64,000 nt of DNA from Hydractinia symbiolongicarpus (taxonomy: Eukaryota > Cnidaria > Hydrozoa > Anthoathecata > Hydractiniidae). The DNA is taken from the NCBI RefSeq assembly GCF_029227915.1, contig NC_079876.1, positions 16,742,001-16,806,000 of the forward strand, written 5' to 3'. Position 1 is the first letter of the stretch. Each line of letters opens with the position of its first letter. Of this stretch, positions 28,853 to 38,395 are shown one piece after another. Position numbers and translations under genes: made by a program. Under the pieces are notes generated by a model. The model saw nothing but the letters and a program-made list of their open reading frames with translations, was not told the DNA's origin and searched no databases.

Positions 28853-29770
28853 TTACTTCCATAATTTAGATTTCTCGCGCTTTTCTTCCTCATCAAAACA
28901 CCAATTCCAATATCGATCCGGATGCCACGCCACTGGCATTACCTCATTCCATATTTTCGCATAAAAATTACGCTTGTGATGATGCCACAGCAATTCATCA
29001 TGAATTATATCAAAACCACGCAGCAATACAACCATCTCGATGTGACCATCTTCAGCTGCATTAAGAATGGTCCCATTAAAGTCTGTGGCACCCCACTCTT
29101 TGCACAGCTTAACAATCTCGATGTGACCATTGAGAGCTGCTCCTTCTAGAGCCCAATTAAAGTCTGTCGCACCCCATTCTTTGCACAGCTTAAGAATCTC
29201 GATGTGACCATTGACAGCTGCAAGTCCCATGGCGCAATCAAAATCTGTCGCACCCCACTCTTTGCACAGTTTAACAATCTCGATGTAACCATTGAGGGCT
29301 GCATTAAGAATGGCCCAATTAAAGTTCGTTGCACCCCACTCTTTGCACAGTTTAACAATCTCGATGTGACCTTTTTCAGCTGCAATTTTCATGGGCCTAA
29401 CAAAGTCTGTCGCACCCCATTCTTTGCACAGTTTAGCAATCTCGATGTGACCATTGAGAGCTGCAAGTCCCATGGCGCAATCAAAATCTGTCACACCCCA
29501 CGCTTTGCACAGTTTAACAATCTCGATGTGACCATTGAGAGCTGCAAGTCCCATGGCGCAATCAAAATCTGTCGCACCCCACTCTTTGCACAGTTTAACA
29601 ATCTCGATGTGACCTTTTTCAGCTGCAAGTTTCATGACCCAATCAAAATCTGTCACACCCCACGCTTTGCACAGTTTAACAATCTCGATGTGACCATTGA
29701 GAGCTGCATTATATAGAGCTAAATCTCCATTAGCCTTGTAGTATAATAAATCACGCACACTCTTCAGCAT
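28853..29770 (-). CDS. Ankyrin-like repeat protein A (27-residue repeats)
   Basis: 305 codons, intact. After a short N-terminus there are eight full 27-residue repeats of the type AALNGHIEIVKLCKEWGATD and half a ninth. A ~50-residue C-terminal domain follows (HDELLWHHHKRNFYAKIWNE, then HPDRYWNWCFDEEEK). Repeats are also 81-bp repeats in the DNA, so copy number can change by slippage. The 27-residue period, shorter than the 33 of canonical ankyrin, recalls repeat proteins of asfarvirus-like and other giant viruses. Possible role: host interaction. Start context TATAATAAAGATG. Confidence 0.8.
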   Translation of the reverse strand: MLKSVRDLLYYKANGDLALYNAALNGHIEIVKLCKAWGVTDFDWVMKLAAEKGHIEIVKLCKEWGATDFDCAMGLAALNGHIEIVKLCKAWGVTDFDCAMGLAALNGHIEIAKLCKEWGATDFVRPMKIAAEKGHIEIVKLCKEWGATNFNWAILNAALNGYIEIVKLCKEWGATDFDCAMGLAAVNGHIEILKLCKEWGATDFNWALEGAALNGHIEIVKLCKEWGATDFNGTILNAAEDGHIEMVVLLRGFDIIHDELLWHHHKRNFYAKIWNEVMPVAWHPDRYWNWCFDEEEKREKSKLWK

Positions 29771-29798
29771 CTTTATTATAGATTTTTAAAACTCAACA

Positions 29799-30836
29799 TT
29801 ACTTCCATAATTTAGATATCTCGCGCTTTTCTTCCTCATCAAAACACCAATTCCAATATCGATCCAGATGCCACGCCACTGCCATTACCTCATTCCATAT
29901 TTTCGCATAAAAATTACGCTTGTGATGATGCCGCAGCAATTCATCATGAATGACATCAAAACCACGCAGCAATACAACAATCTCGATGTGACTATTGAGA
30001 GCTGCAATTTCTAGAGCCCAATCAAAATCTGTCGCACCCCACTCTTTGCACAGCTTAACAATCTCGATGTGACCATTTTCAGCTGCATTTTCTAGAGCCA
30101 AATTAAAGTCTGTGGCACCCCATTCTTTGCACAGCTTAACCATCTCTATCTGACCATTGAGAGCTGCATTTCGTAGAGCCCAATTAAAGTCTGTGGCACC
30201 CCACTCTTTGCACAACTTAACAATCTCGATGTGACCATTTTCAGCTGCATTATCTAGAGCCAAATTAAAGTGCGTCGCACCCCACTCTTTGAACATCTTA
30301 ACCATCTCGATGTGACCATTGAGAGCTGCATTTCGTAGAGCCCAATTAAAGTTTGTCGCACCCCATTCTTTGCACAGCTTAACAATCTCGATGTGACCAT
30401 TGAGAGCTGCATTTCGTAGAGCCCAATTAAAGTCTGTCGCACCCCATTCTTTGTACAGCTTAACCATCTCGATGTGACCATTTTTAGCTGCATTTTCTAG
30501 AGCCAAATCAAAGTATGTCACACCCCACTCTTTGCACAGTTTAACAATCTCGATGTGACCATTGAGAGCTGCTCTTTCTAGAGCCCAATTAAAGTTCGTC
30601 GCACCCCACTCTTTGCACAGCTTAACAATCTCGATGTGACCATTTTCAGCTGCATTAAGAATGGCCCAATTAAAGTTCGTTGCACCCCACTCTTTGCACA
30701 ATTTAACAATCTCGATGTGACCATTGCGAGCTGCATTGAGAATGGCCTCATTAAAGTTCGTTGCACCCCACTCTTTGCACAGTTTAACAATCTCGATGTG
30801 ACCATTTTCAGCTGCATTATCTAACGCGCTTGACAT
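29799..30836 (-). CDS. Ankyrin-like repeat protein B (27-residue repeats)
   Basis: 345 codons, intact, 28 bp upstream of its paralogue. Ten full 27-residue repeats plus a half unit (AAENGHIEIVKLCKEWGATN and variants), then the same C-terminal domain as protein A (FDVIHDELLRHHHKRNFYAK, WCFDEEEKREISKLWK). The high identity of repeats within and between the two genes suggests recent duplication or homogenisation. The start codon lies 10 bp from the inner edge of the right terminal repeat (context AAAAATAAAATG), so the repeat could hold its promoter. Confidence 0.8.
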   Translation of the reverse strand: MSSALDNAAENGHIEIVKLCKEWGATNFNEAILNAARNGHIEIVKLCKEWGATNFNWAILNAAENGHIEIVKLCKEWGATNFNWALERAALNGHIEIVKLCKEWGVTYFDLALENAAKNGHIEMVKLYKEWGATDFNWALRNAALNGHIEIVKLCKEWGATNFNWALRNAALNGHIEMVKMFKEWGATHFNLALDNAAENGHIEIVKLCKEWGATDFNWALRNAALNGQIEMVKLCKEWGATDFNLALENAAENGHIEIVKLCKEWGATDFDWALEIAALNSHIEIVVLLRGFDVIHDELLRHHHKRNFYAKIWNEVMAVAWHLDRYWNWCFDEEEKREISKLWK

Positions 30837-30845
30837 TTTATTTTT

Positions 30846-31048
30846 TGTTGTGACCCCAACCAGGGTGATAACATTGCGTTCGTACGAGAGTGCTGCAGCA
30901 CAGCGGTAATTGCCCGCGGTATTGACCCTTTGCGCAGAGGATCAATATAGCGAGGAAACAGTGCTGCGCTAGACCCTTGAAATTAGGGTTTTGAGTGAGA
31001 AACGGCGATAAGTCGCAAGTGCGCTAGAGAGCTCCACTTTCATTGTGT
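30846..31048 (-). repeat. Right terminal inverted repeat of the Polinton-like element
   Basis: About 203 bp, complement of the left end. The divergence is mostly near the outer ~70 bp, where this copy holds an extra ~14 bp. Confidence 0.93.
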
Positions 31049-31053
31049 CCCAT

Positions 31054-32838
31054 GTAAGTGCATTTTCAACAGAACAACTAGTGTTGTCAACAATTTTCAT
31101 AATCATATTTTCCAGGATGACATTATGATGCTCACATACACCATTTGACCATGGAGCTTCTGTTGCTGTTGTATACACTCTTGTGTTTAACAGTTCTGCT
31201 ACATCTCTTAAAGGGGAACTCCAGTCAAAATCACTTTTTTCTTTTTTGCTATATACGTACTCAGAAAGTAGTTACACATCTTTCGTAGCGATCAAGTTTC
31301 TATTCTTTGTTTTTCAAAAAAGAAGCTTTTTTGATCGAAGGACATGCCGAATATTTTCAGGGGGTAAATGTACCCATTTTCTTCAATCTTTGTAATGTTT
31401 AAGGCTGCATGTGATGCTGATAATGCAGTTTCTAACACAGCTTTGTCAAAACAACTACTTATAAGTCAGTAGCCTCTGCAACGCATTTATGACCTACCAT
31501 AATCATAAGAATGATTTTTATTTGTACAGTATTAATACTCCCGTTTTACCAACTTATCACGACCCGAACATTATTCGATCACGCATTTGAATGGTCCTCC
31601 ATCATGGTGAAAATTTCAACGTTACATAAAATTTGTTTTCATTTGTGTGCAAAAAATCACGTGCGGATGAAAAATATTGCTGAATTGTAAAATAAAAATA
31701 AATTGGCTTGTAAGTAAAGTAAGAAAGTTTTTTTACTGAAACAAATGATAAAGTTTTTGTGATGAAAAGAATGTTAAAAAAAAAACCAATTAAATATATT
31801 TTCTATTTCTTTAAAAAATATTTTGCTCAGAACGTTATTTTGAGTCAGTAAAAGACACCTCGTCACTTTGCATCAATATTAATTTCTCCCTTGTGAGACA
31901 CAAGAGGTTCGAAAGTCGTGTGGCTGTAGCTTTGTAAAGTCTTTTTCATGAAGAGATTATCCTATTCTATGTTTATCCTAATTATCCTATTCTATGTTTT
32001 CTAAGTTAAAATCTTCGTCATTACTACAAGACGTCTTATCAACGAACAATGTAAACAGTAAGTAAACAAACTTTTAGAAGGTGTGCTGCTGAGCTCACGG
32101 ACTGTCTGCACGATGTGACGTATGCCTAAATACTCGGACCTAGTCCTCTCAACTTTACGCAACCTTGCAAATTTATTTAAAATTGAAAATGTTTACAGAA
32201 CCCATTAAGGTATAAATAAAGATTTTTAACGATTGTAAAAGGTTTATTCTGACATATTTATGTATTGTCTTCTTAAAATAACATTTTTTTCAAATATTTT
32301 TTTTCACTGGAGTGCCCCTTTAAGAGCTCATTGTTGAACTTTCCTCCGCTGTCTGAAAAAATTGAGTTTGGTGTGCAAAAAATAGCAACCCAGTGCTTGA
32401 GAATTGTGTCTACGATAATTTCCTTATTCTTGGATTTGATAAATGTTGATGCACTGTATCTAGAGAACACATCAATCATATGAAGTATGGTTAACTTTTT
32501 ATGATTAACTGTCAGGAATTTTAGGTCCATGGCAAGGCATTCATTGACATCTGAGGCCATTGGTAGTGAGACAATTGGCCCTTGATCGAGCCTTCATATA
32601 TCTACTGCATGTGTCACAAGAGTTTGTAACATTGTCAATTTGCTGAAATAACTCTTTATCTTCAACATTTTCATCTTGGAGAAGAGTTTTCAGTTTCCTG
32701 CTGTCTATGGGATGTCCAAACTGTTTGTGAAGCTTTGTAGCTATTTTGCATTTTTCTTTAGGTGATTTTACAGTGAGATCGTTGACTGTGAATATAACTC
32801 TGGTGGCATTTACACCGAGATATGTTTTGTTAACAGCA
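31054..32838 (-). pseudogene. copia integrase, N-terminal and catalytic part (split by the TTAA MITE)
   Basis: The HHCC zinc region (KLHKQFGHP … CDTCSRYMKARSR) is readable at ~32600-32740. The catalytic core follows: AMDLK and IFSDSGGKF supply the first two acidic residues at ~32370-32540. The frame is then cut by the MITE at 31212-32319 and resumes at 31207 with EAPWSNGVCEHHN, which holds the catalytic glutamate. At 31053 the frame is cut again by the Polinton-like element and continues at 12972. A frameshift near 32580 precedes the core. Confidence 0.8.
31212..32319. mobile_element. 1.1-kb TTAA-flanked MITE inside copia integrase
   Basis: 14-bp terminal inverted repeats AGGGGAACTCCAGT and ACTGGAGTGCCCCT (one mismatch) are bounded on both sides by TTAA (31208-31211 and 32320-32323), the duplication used by piggyBac-type and some other DNA transposons. 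The interior is AT-rich with no coding capacity, so it is non-autonomous. It interrupts the integrase frame between the second aspartate and the glutamate. Confidence 0.85.
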
Positions 32839-33114
32839 ACTTACTTAGGTGTAAGAGGTATACAGTAATGACCATTTGACGTGTGTTGTAAAGGAATGTC
32901 TCTTCCAAACATAGTGACTTTATCATTAACAAAATCAAGTTGGCTATTAGCTGCTTTCAGACTCTTTTTTGATAACAATAATGGTAATTCACAATCGACA
33001 ACATCAGTAAGAATATGGGCTTGCATTCCAGCCATATTAACAGGGATGTTAACTTGTTTAACTGAGGGGAAGCTTCCACCCAAATTTAAAGGACTTGTTA
33101 CTCTTACTTTCAGC
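32839..33114 (-). pseudogene. copia protease C-terminal part
   Basis: Frame reading VNMAGMQAHILTDVVDCELP, then LLLSKKSLKAA and DKVTMFGRDIPL, typical of the second half of the copia/BEL-type aspartic protease region. It ends at a TAA near 32841; readable integrase-type sequence continues beyond the stop. Confidence 0.65.
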
Positions 33115-34037
33115 TAAAGCTGTCCCTTCTGGCATAGTGTCTATGTAACAGTCAAGCCAATTTTTACCACAAACTGTCGATGAACATCCTGAGTTTAGTA
33201 AAGCACAATTCAAAGACTCAGACACAACTTGCTCCATAAAGCATTGTTCCACACCATTTGCGAAAAACTGCACATGTACTTTATCCTGCTCTTTGCTTCC
33301 TTTATTCTTATCAGGACAGTCATTCATGAAATGCATTATAGATTTGCAATGGTGACATTGCAATGGATGTCCATTAGGACCATTAGGGTTGTACTGGCTT
33401 CTTTTAGCACTGAAATATTTACCACCTCTGCCACGTCCACGAGTGTTCCAATTGTTAAAACGTCGTCTGTCCAACTTTTGACCATATAATACTTCTTGCT
33501 CAACACCAATATCATTACTGTCTCTACTACTTTCACTTTGAGCACATTGATCATAAATGGCTTTTATCTGTTTTTTAATAGAGTCGTATGTGAGGGAAGG
33601 AACCGTAGCACGTGTTAGTTCACGTGAAGCTTTCGGTACATGTGCATTTTTATGTAGTTGATATGCAAGAACTGCATTTGGTAACTCAATTTTAAAACTC
33701 TTAAGTTTTTGATTCAGCTGTTCAAATTCATTTACATAATCACCAATCCACATTGTCTTGGAAAGGTGAAAGGTCTCAAACTTTTCGTAAGCATTGAACA
33801 TTGCTTGATCTTCAGTAATGCCATATAGTTCTTTTATTTTATTAACAAGTTTATTTAAACCATCTTCTTCATTCAATTCTTCTTTCGTTAACGACGTACT
33901 TCTGAATTTAAACTCAAAAAAACAACTGGTCCTTGTTTCTTCTTTGGAAGTTCTGTAACTACTTCCCATAAATCCCTATCTTCAGAAAATTGGGGCAATC
34001 CATGCTTTTGTGCCATCGTGATTGTTCCAGTTGCCAT
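33115..34037 (-). pseudogene. copia gag with zinc knuckle, then start of protease
   Basis: Probable start ATG at 34037, ~28 bp inside the LTR. A frameshift lies near 33900, after which the frame runs to ~33115. The middle resembles copia Gag (AYEKFETFHLSKTMWIGDYV, FEQLNQKLKSF). A CCHC zinc knuckle CHHCKSIMHFMNDC lies near 33320-33365. The protease start follows: the family's catalytic D-S-G triad reads N-S-G (LLNSGCSSTVCG), so the catalytic aspartate is lost. A further frameshift near 33115 separates it from the remainder of the protease. Confidence 0.8.
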
Positions 34038-34049
34038 CTTCTTAACTAG

Positions 34050-34058
34050 CCTCTGCTA
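34050..34058 (-). other. Probable primer-binding site (initiator Met tRNA)
   Basis: The minus strand reads TAGCAGAGG a few bases inside the 5' LTR. This is complementary to the conserved 3' end of eukaryotic initiator tRNA-Met (CCTCTGCTA), the usual primer of copia elements. Confidence 0.5.
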
Positions 34059-34064
34059 GTAGAA

Positions 34065-34140
34065 TGTGAATAGATCTGTATTCTTATTATGGCATAAAGC
34101 CGTACATATAAACCTAAAAGATATAATGAACATAATGACA
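34065..34140 (-). repeat. 5' LTR of the copia element (76 bp)
   Basis: Direct repeat of 10631-10707, followed by the TATAC duplication at 34141-34145. Confidence 0.8.
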
Positions 34141-34319
34141 TATACTACTAATTTATTCTCAAAATTCCCGGAAATAAGGGGCAGGATAGTAAATTCTACC
34201 GAGATTTTGCAGTTTTTTTTTTTTTTTTATATAAGGCATGGAGTGTTGTGCATTTACAGCGATCGCTATTCTGATGATTCCGTCAACTATTGTTTTTTCT
34301 CATCAACATTTTCTGGTGG

Positions 34320-34460
34320 TTCTCAACCAAGACTACTCGTTCTGTCATAGTACTGCCGGTTCGCTGCTGGTTCGCTGGTTGTTCTACGGAGACTGGTGGT
34401 TCGCTGCTTGTTCTGTGGTGGTTCTGCGGAGACTAGTCGTTACCTGTTTTAGTTATTACG
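34320..34460 (-). repeat. Right terminal inverted repeat of the outer MITE
   Basis: Ends CCTGTTTTAGTTATTACG before the GAAGTGGGA duplication. Carries GGTGGTTCTGCGGAGACT repeats complementary to the left end. Confidence 0.8.
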
Positions 34461-34469
34461 GAAGTGGGA

Positions 34470-37224
34470 GCATTGTCCATATTTTTACAACATTTGTATC
34501 TGAGGAATAAAAAAGGGCATGGCATGATTCACATAACTTAGGCATAGCCAAGGATCATTGGACCTTCTTTAATGAAATAGGTATTCAAAAGTATAGATTT
34601 CATTGCAATTACAGTGGGACCACTTATCACAATAATTGCTTAAAATTGCATGTCTGTTGTTTTTCACTAGTTTTCCACACACACTACAGGGAAACTGTAT
34701 CATTTACACTTTAAACAGAAAAAGTAACAAATAATAAATCGACAAAAAATCGAAAGTAAAAGCGATCACAGAAAAAAAGAGAAGATAAAAAACATTTACT
34801 TACAAGAATTACTCCTGGCACCATTTTAAACTGGAGTTATTACGATAGCAGAGAAGCAGTGATGGGGCCGTTAAGATTGTACCCTTGGAACATCTCAATT
34901 AACTGGGATATATTAAAGATCAAAACTAAAGAGGCGTCTAGGGCCTCAATCTCGACAGTCCCACCAGTGAATCAGAACTGTCACTGTATAACACTGTCAC
35001 TGTATAACATATGGACATTGTACCAGGAATTCCATGAAAAAAACAACACGAATGAACCTATATTTGTTAATTTGCGCATGCAATTTTTTATTTTTTATTA
35101 TTCACTTATGGAGTGGTTTAAAAGTGTTAATATATTAACGAAACACATTGCTTTGTCGTTAGAAGTAACCTATAGCAAATATATACTGCAGGAATACATG
35201 ACAAAGGGAGGGCTATGTCGTACCATGTTGTATTTACTGCGATCATCTACTATTTTGTTTGCTATGTCAATCCGCCCCTCCACATGGCCGCAGATTATAT
35301 TTTTACGGCAAGTGATATTTTCTCCGTAACGATTGTGTTTTTTACTAAAAGACATTTTTTTTAAACTTTAGTTCCATTTCGATCTTTTGCTCCATACAAT
35401 TCTTTTTTTGTACGCAAGATGCGTGTCCATAGATGTTTTAAAAAAGATGATATTTCCAATTACTTTTAATTTTTTTTTAGAATTTTTTAGAATTTGTGCA
35501 TATAATGTTTACAAAATCAAGATTTTTAATTTTAAAAATGTTACCACAAGATTTTTAGTTGTGTAAATTCTCAGTGATCTGCTGTTATAAGACCAAAAAG
35601 TAACTTTTTGAGGAAAATTATGATTATTGGTATAATTTTCATATAAAAATTGATTCTTCCAGTATACAATTTCTGGCAACTATAAATTTTTAACTGTTAA
35701 ACGTCATAATACGCAATAAAGCCATGCTATTAATTGTATACATTAACTCTGGAAATTTGCTATTAAAAAGTTTAAATTGATATGTTTTTCTCGGTTATCT
35801 GTTGAATAATAATTTTATAAAAAAATTAAAATATTTTTTTTGAGAAAAACGTTAGTTTTTAAAATCTGATGTGGTGAAAAGTAGGCCAGAGTTGATTTTT
35901 TATATAAACAGAATACTTTTTTTAAATATATTTTCTATCAACATGAAAGGTAGCTAATTCCATACTGAATACATGTTCCAAAAGAGCTAGTGCATTTGCC
36001 TTTATTGTTGAAAAAAGAGGCAGTGTATGGCATCTTTTAAAAGATATCTGAGTTAAGCATATAATTAACTTTTTGTAGCCTGAGCTAGATTGAATTTTGT
36101 TAACGAATTATTTTAATTAATCTTATTTTTTAAAGCAAGAAGAATAGTGTTGTGTGCTCACTTAGTAGTAAGAATGCTTTGTCTTAAAAAGTTGTTTTTT
36201 ACATTTATAATACATTTATCTTTGATGTTAACATGCTTTATTAAATAAAATACCAGTTATGCCAATTGAAATACAATTGCTCAGAAGATATTTTTTGTCT
36301 TGTATGAAAGAAATTTGTGAATACTTTAAGGCAAGAAATTCTATTGTTTTTTGCTCACGTGATCAGTATTGAGAAATCTTTAATGTTAGATGTGGTCATG
36401 CTGGCTTTTTGTTTATTGGTTGATTTTAATTCGGTTTTGCACTGGAAAATAATTATATAAGAAACTCAATTTTAATATCTCGAAGAAAACTTAGTTAACT
36501 AGGCTAGAAATGTCTGAAATCTAGACAATCCTTGTTAAGTTGAGACAGTGTAGAGATACTGCCAACTTGATACCATAATTATTCAAATAATTAGTCAAAT
36601 CTTTATTCAGTATATTGACTTTCAGGAGGGTCACATTATATGTACAGGTAATATTGCCAGTTGAAATACCCCTCTCTCTTCATTGAGCTAATTTCCTACC
36701 TTTTTTTATTATTGACTTGTGCTAAAAAATTGAACAAACAACACCAAATTTCGAAAAATTTTATGACCCATTTCAATTTATTACCACCCCTCATATTAAA
36801 ACAAAATTGTGGAGTAGTGGAATTAGTTTTACAGTGTAATGATTTTAAAAACTAGGTAAATTTCTGTTGTTTCAATTTAATGATGATGCACAATGTTTTT
36901 CACAACTCTTCTAGGAATTCTTCTGTTCTAATTTATACCTTGCTTTTTATGTTAATCAATTTGGTGGTAATGGCAGGTGGTTTGATTTTTGCTTCTTTAC
37001 CTTTTTTTTGTATTTCTAATGCAGGTAAAACCCAACATAACTTTAGTGATAATAATTCTTGGAAGAGTGGGATAAGAAAGTTTTCATCATCAACATCATC
37101 ATTCTCGGCTTAACGTCCGTTGGACGGTGTATATTGTATTATTGTTCCGGTAACAAAATTAGTTTTGTATAAATGCTGATATGTGTGACCTTTTGTATTT
37201 CTATGTTATTTAAAAAATATTTCC
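34470..37224. other. No recognisable gene
   Basis: AT-rich DNA without sustained or motif-bearing frames; a TCACTGTATAACA duplication at ~34980-35010. Frames at 34859-35329 and 36661-37113 have no recognisable domain or intron-exon logic. Confidence 0.5.
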
Positions 37225-37361
37225 ATTGTTGTAAAACCATGAAAGTTATTGGTTCAAATCCAATCCATCTTTAAAAGGTGGTAGTTCAAATGGAAGAACA
37301 ACATGGTGTGTAATTAGTTTCATACAGCAACAAACAACAATGCAAATCAATTCAAAATTTA
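37225..37361 (+). repeat. Permuted tRNA-like dispersed repeat, copy 1
   Basis: 137-bp direct repeat of 43218-43357. The 3' half of a tRNA shape comes first: CCATG, AAAGTT, T-arm ATTGGTTCAAATCCAAT, acceptor CATCTTT plus A. The 5' half follows immediately: acceptor AAAGGTG, D-arm GTTC…GAAC, CATGG. Acceptor arms pair over 7 bp (one G-U) and CATGG pairs with CCATG as an anticodon stem. Confidence 0.55.
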
Positions 37362-37990
37362 TTACAAACAAAAGTTTCAAGAAAAGAGGTAACTACAAGA
37401 AAAGAAAAGAAAGCAAGAAATTTATTTGGGATATAAGTTATTCATGTTTTGCTGAGCTATAGTAGCTAGTTGCCATGTGAAAATCAAATCCAATAAGTAA
37501 AATTTAGTTAAAAAATAATATGTTGAGGAAACTAAGTTATCACACCGCAGTTTGTAACATATAATTGGTAATAATGTAATAATGTAATTGGTTCTAGAAG
37601 CTTCAAAGATGAATATGTTTTGGATAAAGTAGCAGATTGGATTAATGAATTAAAAGATGCTGAGTAAAATTGCTACAACAGAGTTGCAAGGGGCATAAAG
37701 TGGCTGGCTACAAGCATAAATTAACGTACTGTATGCGAACATGCCACACATTAATTATTGGAAGAAGTACTCGTAGTTATTGAATTCGAGTTAATACCAG
37801 CACTGACGGGATGTATTAAAGTAAACAAAAACGAGAGACAACTGCTGTCACTCCCGATTAAACTTCGTGGTCTTACGAATATTCTAAAACTTATCACAAA
37901 TAACTGAATATCTTGGTAAACAAATAAAACTTGACAATATGAAGAAGATCCAGAATTAAAACAAAAGAAAAACCAATCAAACAAAATAAA

Positions 37991-38395
37991 TTGCTAAGAT
38001 TAGTGTCATTCTCGATCATGTCATGTCAATCAAATGAGTACGCAGGAAGTCAGAATGAACGATATCAACCAAAAAGCAGTGTATCTAGTCGAGTGACTAC
38101 CTTTAAGGAACGAGATACACAATTACCAAGCTATGCTTCTGGTCTGGGCTCCGATTCGAATTTCAAGTTCACAATTAATCATGCTTTGTCGTGCAAAAAA
38201 TGTGGCTTCGTTTCGCTTAGACATAATGAAATACGTAATGTCACGGATGTAACGTAATGGATGTAACTAAAAGAAGTTTGTCATAATGAACGTATTGAAC
38301 CGTGTCTACAACAGTTACCTGGTGAGCCATTCAACGAGTGGACAGCGAATGTTTCTTATGAATCGAGAGTTATGCATTCACAAGAGGTTTTTGGA
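37991..38395 (+). pseudogene. Fossil retroelement ORF (same family as 56874-57677)
   Basis: Readable pieces FKFTINHALSCKKCGFVSLR, HNEIRNVT, NERIEPCLQQLPGEPF and YESRV match in order the HALF..K..L..LRHNKIRDFT, DVRIEPVLQEIAGE and DETRVDV segments at 57040-57250. Stops and frameshifts break it. The protein family recurs in cnidarian genomes as part of mobile elements; I cannot name the superfamily. Confidence 0.5.

Larger units (their letters stand above)
12978..31048 (+). mobile_element. Polinton/Maverick (adintovirus-like) element, 18,071 bp
   Basis: Bounded by inverted ends starting ACACAATGAAAGTGGAGC and by the 5-bp direct repeat CCCAT (12973-12977 and 31049-31053). The gene set is diagnostic: protein-primed DNA polymerase B, FtsK/HerA-type packaging ATPase, retroviral-type integrase, double-jelly-roll capsid candidate. 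Base composition is visibly richer in G+C than the flanks. Canonical Polintons have 6-bp duplications and 5'-AG ends, so ACAC ends with 5 bp are atypical. Several genes are broken. The recognised set lacks the adenain-like protease expected for the group. Confidence 0.92.
10631..34140 (-). mobile_element. Ty1/copia LTR retrotransposon with very short LTRs, doubly interrupted
   Basis: Minus-strand element bounded by direct repeats starting TGTGAATAGATCTG and ending ATAATGACA (TG…CA). The 5-bp target duplication TATAC lies at 10626-10630 and 34141-34145. Internal order on the minus strand is gag, protease, integrase, reverse transcriptase/RNase H, the copia order. After subtracting the two nested elements the retrotransposon is ~4.3 kb, compatible with a copia element lacking part of its reverse transcriptase. 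All coding parts carry frameshifts, stops or a deletion, so it is dead. Confidence 0.88.
9998..34460. mobile_element. Outermost MITE-like DNA transposon, interrupted by copia
   Basis: Terminal inverted repeats begin TGTAATAACTAAAACAGG at 9998 and end as its complement at 34460. Similarity extends ~120 bp inward through CAGAACCACC/AGTCTCC-rich subterminal repeats. The 9-bp direct repeat GAAGTGGGA flanks both ends exactly (9989-9997 and 34461-34469). Without the nested copia the element would be ~950 bp and has no coding capacity of its own, so it is non-autonomous. A 9-bp duplication suits Mutator-like (MULE) transposition; the superfamily is an inference from duplication length alone. Confidence 0.8.

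Noticed and set aside
29204-29716. Plus-strand 170-codon frame opposite ankyrin gene A (and 30636-30824 opposite gene B)
   Set aside because: Antisense shadow of the 81-bp repeats; its repeated Cys/Phe phrases follow from the ankyrin coding strand.
13221-30836. Bacterial origin (prophage) for the gene cluster
   Set aside because: Protein-primed PolB, packaging ATPase and retroviral-type integrase with terminal repeats fit Polintons; the element sits inside a eukaryotic retrotransposon and no ribosome-binding sites are seen.
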